Shown here: positions 60,340 to 64,000 of the stretch, piece by piece | How the letters are laid out: each line of letters begins with the position of its first letter | How positions within the stretch are numbered: the first letter of the stretch is position 1 | Source: Aquipseudomonas guryensis | GTDB taxonomy: Bacteria > Pseudomonadota > Gammaproteobacteria > Pseudomonadales > Pseudomonadaceae | DNA: 64,000 bases | Direction: 5' to 3' | Assembly (NCBI RefSeq): GCF_014164785.1 | Contig: NZ_JACJFN010000005.1 | Span: 186,001-250,000, forward strand | Translations under genes and position numbers: made by a program | The notes under the pieces: generated by a model | What the model was told of the DNA's origin: nothing | Database searches by the model: none | Seen by the model: only the letters and a program-made list of their open reading frames with translations

Positions 60340-60754
60340 GCGATGTTCCTTGTTGATAGGGCGTGGAGGGCGCGAAACCCTTTCCACGGGATAGCGTGTA
60401 AGTAGCCCGAATAGAGTCCGGGGATGACCGGGGGTTGGCAGGCAATCGAATCGGCAACGGGGCTGCGGACATGGCGCAGCCGCCTGGTTCAGGATGCTGA
60501 GTACAGACCATCCGGTGGACGCGCATGGCGGCAATGCCAGAGCGCCCAGAAGGCGAGAATTTCAGGCAACCGCGCGTTGACCTGATCGGCAGCGAGCCGA
60601 GCCTCGGCCTTGAACAGGCCCAAGCGAGGTACATGGCGGCAAACACGCATTGGGGAAATCATGGACAAGGAGACTCGCATGCCGGCGAGCGTTGGTTAAA
60701 TCGGATTTTTTACACATTCAGATTCAGGATTACTAAACAATCATGCCGTGTCGC
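60340..60754. other. Intergenic region, no gene seen
   Basis: 415 bp upstream of the PuuB-like gene. It holds an AT-rich stretch around 60700-60740 but no convincing gene or strong promoter match. The next 146 bp are a repeat element. Confidence 0.5.
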
Positions 60755-60900
60755 TAGCAGGTTGTTGAAAAACTTAGGCGAGGTAGTCAGCGCAAGGCAG
60801 AAACAGGCGAAAAAGCGCAGTTTACGAGCTGTAAATGAGCATTTTGAGCCTGTTTTTAACGCCGCGATGGCAACGCAGGTAGTTTTTCAACAGCCTGCTA
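60755..60900. mobile_element. 146 bp MITE with 20 bp inverted ends
   Basis: TAGCAGGTTGTTGAAAAACT on the left and AGTTTTTCAACAGCCTGCTA on the right differ at one position. The core has GTTTACGAGCTGTAAATGAGC, as in the TGAGAACC family, so the two share an internal module. No coding capacity. Its right end gives the TAG stop of the lipoprotein gene. Confidence 0.8.
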
Positions 60901-61932
60901 ACGCGGCGGCTGGTAACGGAACGGTACCTCCAGGCCGCTCTCGATCCGCCAGGAGAGTTGGTGCACCCCGGCCAGTACGCCGTGATCGGTATTGCGCATC
61001 AACTCCTGCCATTCCGCCTCGAATGCGCTCTTGAGGTTCTGGCGTAGTTGCGCTTCGGTTTGCGGACGCTTGTTCTCACGGGCGATGGCGGTGAAGATCG
61101 CCACGCCCAAGGACAGCGTGGTGCCGGCCACCCGCCCGACCATGGCGCCGACGGCGCTGGCCGCGCTGCTGGTGGTCAGCTCATCCACCAGTCGCTCACT
61201 GGTGCGCTGCGCCACCGAGGCAATGCCGGGGTCGGTCGACCAGTCGCGCAGGCCGCCGGGAGTGGCGCGAATGTGCTCGATCAGGCCGACATAGGCCGGC
61301 AGCCGTTTTAGCGGGTCGGCTTGCAGCAGTTCATGGAGCGACGCACCGGGCGCCTGGGTGATGGCGGGAACCGCCTGCAAGCGCTGCTCGAACTGCTCCT
61401 GCGGCACCGCATGGCGCTGCGCCAGGCCCTGCAGTCGCTGGTCGAGTTCCTGGACATAGAGCCGGGTACTGCGCTCCATGATCTGATCCGGATCATCCTC
61501 TTCGGCCACCGGTTCCAGCACGCGCTCCTGGTACTGCTCCTGCAGATACAGGGCCAGGCGGCTGACAGTCGGGTCCTTGTCGCCCCCCGTGCTGAGCTTG
61601 TACCAGGACACCTTCATACCCAGCCACTGCTGGGTCCAGTAGCCGGAAAACCAGGGAATGAACTCATCGTCGGTCTGCTGGTAGACCCGTTCCATCCAGT
61701 GCTGCATGGACAACAGGGCATGCTCCCTGGCCTGCTCGGCTGCGGCCTGCGATGCCGTGGCGATGTCGCGGTCGACCTGACGCCAGGTACTGGCGGAGAC
61801 CGCCACCGGCGGATCGCTGGCGCAACCGGCCAGCGTCACCAGCCAGGCGACGAGCAGGGCCTGCAGCGTCGGTCTGCATAGCCGCCCAAGCGTTTGGGCA
61901 CGGCTGACGACCGAGTCCCTTGCTCTGCACAT
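60898..61932 (-). CDS. Lipoprotein of unknown function
   Basis: 344 residues from the ATG at 61932, GAGGCGG upstream. Long basic start, then a lipobox LVTLAGC. The mature part is helical, with a glycine-containing hydrophobic segment (ASAVGAMVGRVAGTTLSLGVAIF) at about 265-290. Its final codon is followed by the TAG of a MITE, so the original C-terminus may have been altered. Not recognised. Confidence 0.75.
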   Translation of the reverse strand: MCRARDSVVSRAQTLGRLCRPTLQALLVAWLVTLAGCASDPPVAVSASTWRQVDRDIATASQAAAEQAREHALLSMQHWMERVYQQTDDEFIPWFSGYWTQQWLGMKVSWYKLSTGGDKDPTVSRLALYLQEQYQERVLEPVAEEDDPDQIMERSTRLYVQELDQRLQGLAQRHAVPQEQFEQRLQAVPAITQAPGASLHELLQADPLKRLPAYVGLIEHIRATPGGLRDWSTDPGIASVAQRTSERLVDELTTSSAASAVGAMVGRVAGTTLSLGVAIFTAIARENKRPQTEAQLRQNLKSAFEAEWQELMRNTDHGVLAGVHQLSWRIESGLEVPFRYQPPR

Positions 61933-62076
61933 ACCGCGCAACCGCCTCACAGCCCGCTACGGGCCACGCATCTCATCCGGCAAGCTGCAGAACAGCTGCG
62001 CAGCCTGGCCCGCCCCCGCTCCAACGGAACGCCCAGCACGTCCGACCCTGGTGAGCTGAGTATAGGGCCGCCCCCA

Positions 62077-62472
62077 TCAACGCGCCTTGGTCACCTGCAG
62101 CGCGATGCCCAGGGCGGTAATGCCCAATAGCACGGCCGCCAACAGCAGATTGATCGGCACACCCAGCTCGCGTAGCGCCTGGCTGGCATACACATCGGTA
62201 CCGGGGATCAAGTAGGCGATGAACAGACCCGGCCAGAAACTGCCCGGCGCCAATGCCGCCGCCCATACTTGACCCTGCCTCAGTGCAGCCAGGGAAAACA
62301 GACTGACCAGAACCAGCGTGGTGAACTGCATGCCGATATGAAAACGCGCATGGCCTGGCCAGTCCGGATTGAACAGGTGAGTAGCGTTGAATACATCGGC
62401 GATGGCCACTATCGCCACAGTGGCGACAATGGCGAAACCCAGCAAACCTTTACCCAGTGCTGCACGCGTCAT
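62077..62472 (-). CDS. Four-span membrane protein
   Basis: 131 residues from the ATG after GGAGG. About four hydrophobic segments; conserved-looking HLFNPDWPGHARFHIGMQF motif between the first two, with several His. Starts 12 bp after the OYE stop, so in the same operon. Family not recalled. Confidence 0.75.
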   Translation of the reverse strand: MTRAALGKGLLGFAIVATVAIVAIADVFNATHLFNPDWPGHARFHIGMQFTTLVLVSLFSLAALRQGQVWAAALAPGSFWPGLFIAYLIPGTDVYASQALRELGVPINLLLAAVLLGITALGIALQVTKAR

Positions 62473-62483
62473 GGTGGCCTCCT

Positions 62484-63563
62484 TCACAGTGTCGGGTAGT
62501 CGATAAAGCCCGCATCCTCGCCACCATACAGGGTGGCGCGGTCGGCTTGAGCCAGTTCGGCGCCACGGGCAAAGCGCTCCGGCAAATCGGGATTGGCGAC
62601 GAAGGGGGTGCCGAACGACACCAGCGCGGCCTCGCCGGCCTTGAGTGCCGCCTCGCCGCTCAGCGCGTCATAGCCACCGTTGGCGATCAGCGGACTGCGG
62701 CTCAGCGGGCCGAACGTTGCCAGTACGTCGCGCGGCCAGTGAGGGAAGTTGTCCAGCGGAAATAGCGCGCGCATCAGGTGCACATACCCGGGCTGCAGCC
62801 TATTCAATTCGCCCAGTAGGTAGCTGTAGAGCGCCAGCGGATCGCTGTCGATCATGCTGTTGAAGGGAATCACCGGCGACAGCTTGATCCCCACGCGAGT
62901 GGAGCCCCACACCTCGATCAGCGCCTGCATCACCTCCAGCACGAACCGGCTGCGCTTGGCAATGCTGCCGCCGTAATCGTCTGTACGCAGATTGGCCGAG
63001 TCCACCAGAAACTGGTTCGGCAGATAGCCGAATGCGGCATGCAACTCAACACCGTCAAACCCCGCACGCTTGGCGTTTTCAGCGGCGCGGCGGTAATCGC
63101 CGATGACGGTCTGGATTTCGCTCAGGGTCAGTACGCGCGGCACCTCGTAATCCCGCATGCCATCCAGGGTGAAATGCTGCTGTCCCTGGATCGCGACTGC
63201 CGAGGGTGCCACCGGCAACAAGCCGCCGCGCACACTGGAGTGACCGACCCGGCCGGTATGCCAGAGCTGCGCGAATATCTTGCCACCGGCCGCATGCACC
63301 GCCGCCGTCACCTGTTGCCAGGTGGCAATTTGCTTCTCGCTGTAGAGGCCGGGGGTCAGCGGACTGCCGACGGCGTCTGCCGAGATATTGATTGCCTCAC
63401 TGATGATCAGCCCGGCACTGGCACGCTGGGCGTAGTAGGTGGCCGTGGACGCCCGCGGCACCCCGGCAGCATCGGCCCGTGAGCGGGTCATCGGCGCCAT
63501 CACCATGTGGTTGCGCAGATCAAGATCATGCAGGCGAGCCGGGCTGAGCAGTTGAGCTGTCAT
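62484..63563 (-). CDS. Old yellow enzyme with altered active site
   Basis: 359 residues, GGAG upstream. FMN-barrel motifs: MAPMTRSRA, QLWHTGRV, ELHAAFGYLPNQF, GGSIAKRSRF and IANGGYD. In the substrate-binding pair it has His but Phe (HAAF) where OYEs have Asn or His (HAAN/HGAH); Tyr after it is kept. It should bind FMN; its substrate range or activity may differ. Divergent from the LysR gene across a palindrome. Confidence 0.88.
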   Translation of the reverse strand: MTAQLLSPARLHDLDLRNHMVMAPMTRSRADAAGVPRASTATYYAQRASAGLIISEAINISADAVGSPLTPGLYSEKQIATWQQVTAAVHAAGGKIFAQLWHTGRVGHSSVRGGLLPVAPSAVAIQGQQHFTLDGMRDYEVPRVLTLSEIQTVIGDYRRAAENAKRAGFDGVELHAAFGYLPNQFLVDSANLRTDDYGGSIAKRSRFVLEVMQALIEVWGSTRVGIKLSPVIPFNSMIDSDPLALYSYLLGELNRLQPGYVHLMRALFPLDNFPHWPRDVLATFGPLSRSPLIANGGYDALSGEAALKAGEAALVSFGTPFVANPDLPERFARGAELAQADRATLYGGEDAGFIDYPTL

Positions 63564-63655
63564 GGGAAAGTCTCCAGGTTCACGCAGAGGGATATCAGGC
63601 GTGAACGGATCATCCGGCCGGGCATGTATAGGATAAAGTCACCAAATCAGAAATG

Positions 63656-63677
63656 ATTGCTCCACCAGTGGAGCAAT
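63656..63677. promoter_or_regulatory. Perfect palindrome, candidate LysR-type operator
   Basis: ATTGCTCCAC-CA-GTGGAGCAAT, ten-base perfect arms, between the divergent OYE and LysR genes and just before the LysR start. Confidence 0.65.
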
Positions 63678-63687
63678 GGAGTGTTGT

Positions 63688-64000
63688 ATGAAGCTGCTCA
63701 ATGACATGGCCCTGTTCGTCGAAGTGATCAAGGCCAACAGCTTTCGCGGTGCCGCCGAGGCAGTCGGCATGCCCAACTCCACGGTCTCGCGGCGCATCGC
63801 CGAACTGGAGCGGCGCATCGGTCTGCGCCTGCTCAACCGCACCACGCGGCGCATCGAACTCACCGAAGGCGGTCGCCTGTACTACGAGCGCTGCCGGCGT
63901 ATCGTCGACGAGGCGCGCCTGGCCCATGAAGAGCTCTCCGAGCTGGTGGAGAACCCCAGCGGGCTGATCCGCCTGTCCATGCCCATCGACTTCGGCGTGG
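63688..64000 (+). CDS. LysR-family regulator (partial, runs off window)
   Basis: First 104 residues. Helix-turn-helix ANSFRGAAEAVGMPNSTVSRRIAELERRIGLRLLNRTTRRIELTEGG is typical of LysR proteins. Divergent from the OYE gene, so the usual target is that operon. GGAG lies seven bases before the ATG. The effector domain is beyond the window. Confidence 0.9.
   Translation, partial: MKLLNDMALFVEVIKANSFRGAAEAVGMPNSTVSRRIAELERRIGLRLLNRTTRRIELTEGGRLYYERCRRIVDEARLAHEELSELVENPSGLIRLSMPIDFGV

Noticed and set aside
60525..61034. 169-residue reading across a MITE
   Set aside because: It runs through the inverted repeat and overlaps the lipoprotein gene antisense; composition changes abruptly.

Overview
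This 64 kb window is GC-rich, gene-dense chromosomal DNA from a Pseudomonas-type gammaproteobacterium. The best matches by eye are a short LOV photoreceptor, RhlG, the ornithine-lipid pair OlsB/OlsA, AlkB, AcpH, AhpC/AhpF and Pseudomonas-style REPINs. Together these suggest Pseudomonas sensu lato, perhaps the mendocina/oleovorans/alcaligenes side, but the species is inferred and not shown. I saw no rRNA, tRNA, CRISPR array, prophage or transposase gene.

Layout. 0-5 kb: a cut-off lipoprotein, a PilZ protein, small conserved proteins, then an amt ammonium transporter behind a near-perfect sigma-54 promoter, followed by an unlisted 56-residue single-span membrane protein. 5-13 kb: signalling genes, with two GGDEF-EAL proteins (one sensor with a periplasmic binding domain, one response regulator) around a hemolysin III-like protein and two tandem Crp/Fnr paralogues. 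13-28 kb: an envelope-stress region with DUF4398 and OmpA lipoproteins, two copies of a disordered-protein/CsbD gene pair, YqjD/YqjE-like proteins, a ferritin-like protein, DUF3309, BON-domain and YceI proteins, two phospholipase D-type proteins, a trypsin-like protease and a CPA1 antiporter. 28-36 kb: serine hydrolase, ODP-type metallo-hydrolase, an acyl-CoA dehydrogenase-like protein, OlsB/OlsA, AcpH and an AraC regulator. 35-40 kb: alkB-rubredoxin, then ArsR, MFS and an old yellow enzyme (OYE). 40-48 kb: SirB1-like protein, secreted lipase-like hydrolase, and crotonase, SDR, hydrolase, aldolase, cupin and flavodoxin genes. 48-64 kb: LOV protein, degenerate PilZ protein, ahpC/ahpF, rhlG, an RNA methyltransferase-like gene, a third GGDEF-EAL protein (MASE3-like), a PuuB-like oxidase, and a second OYE with a divergent LysR gene.

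How it fits together. Cyclic di-GMP is a recurring theme: three dual GGDEF-EAL proteins all keep the GGDEF, the RxxD inhibitory site and the EAL motif, and there are two PilZ-type proteins. Envelope maintenance is the second theme. Electrophile and peroxide handling (ahpCF, two OYEs, ArsR/MFS) is the third.

The intergenic DNA is rich in non-coding repeats: REPINs, a composite REPIN element, a TGAGAACC...GGTTCTGA element family, a 146 bp element with 20 bp inverted ends, and a CCCCTCTCCC hairpin family. Several genes take their stop codon from the first bases of such an element. All coordinates and motifs were read by eye. Family names rest on remembered motifs, not on searches.
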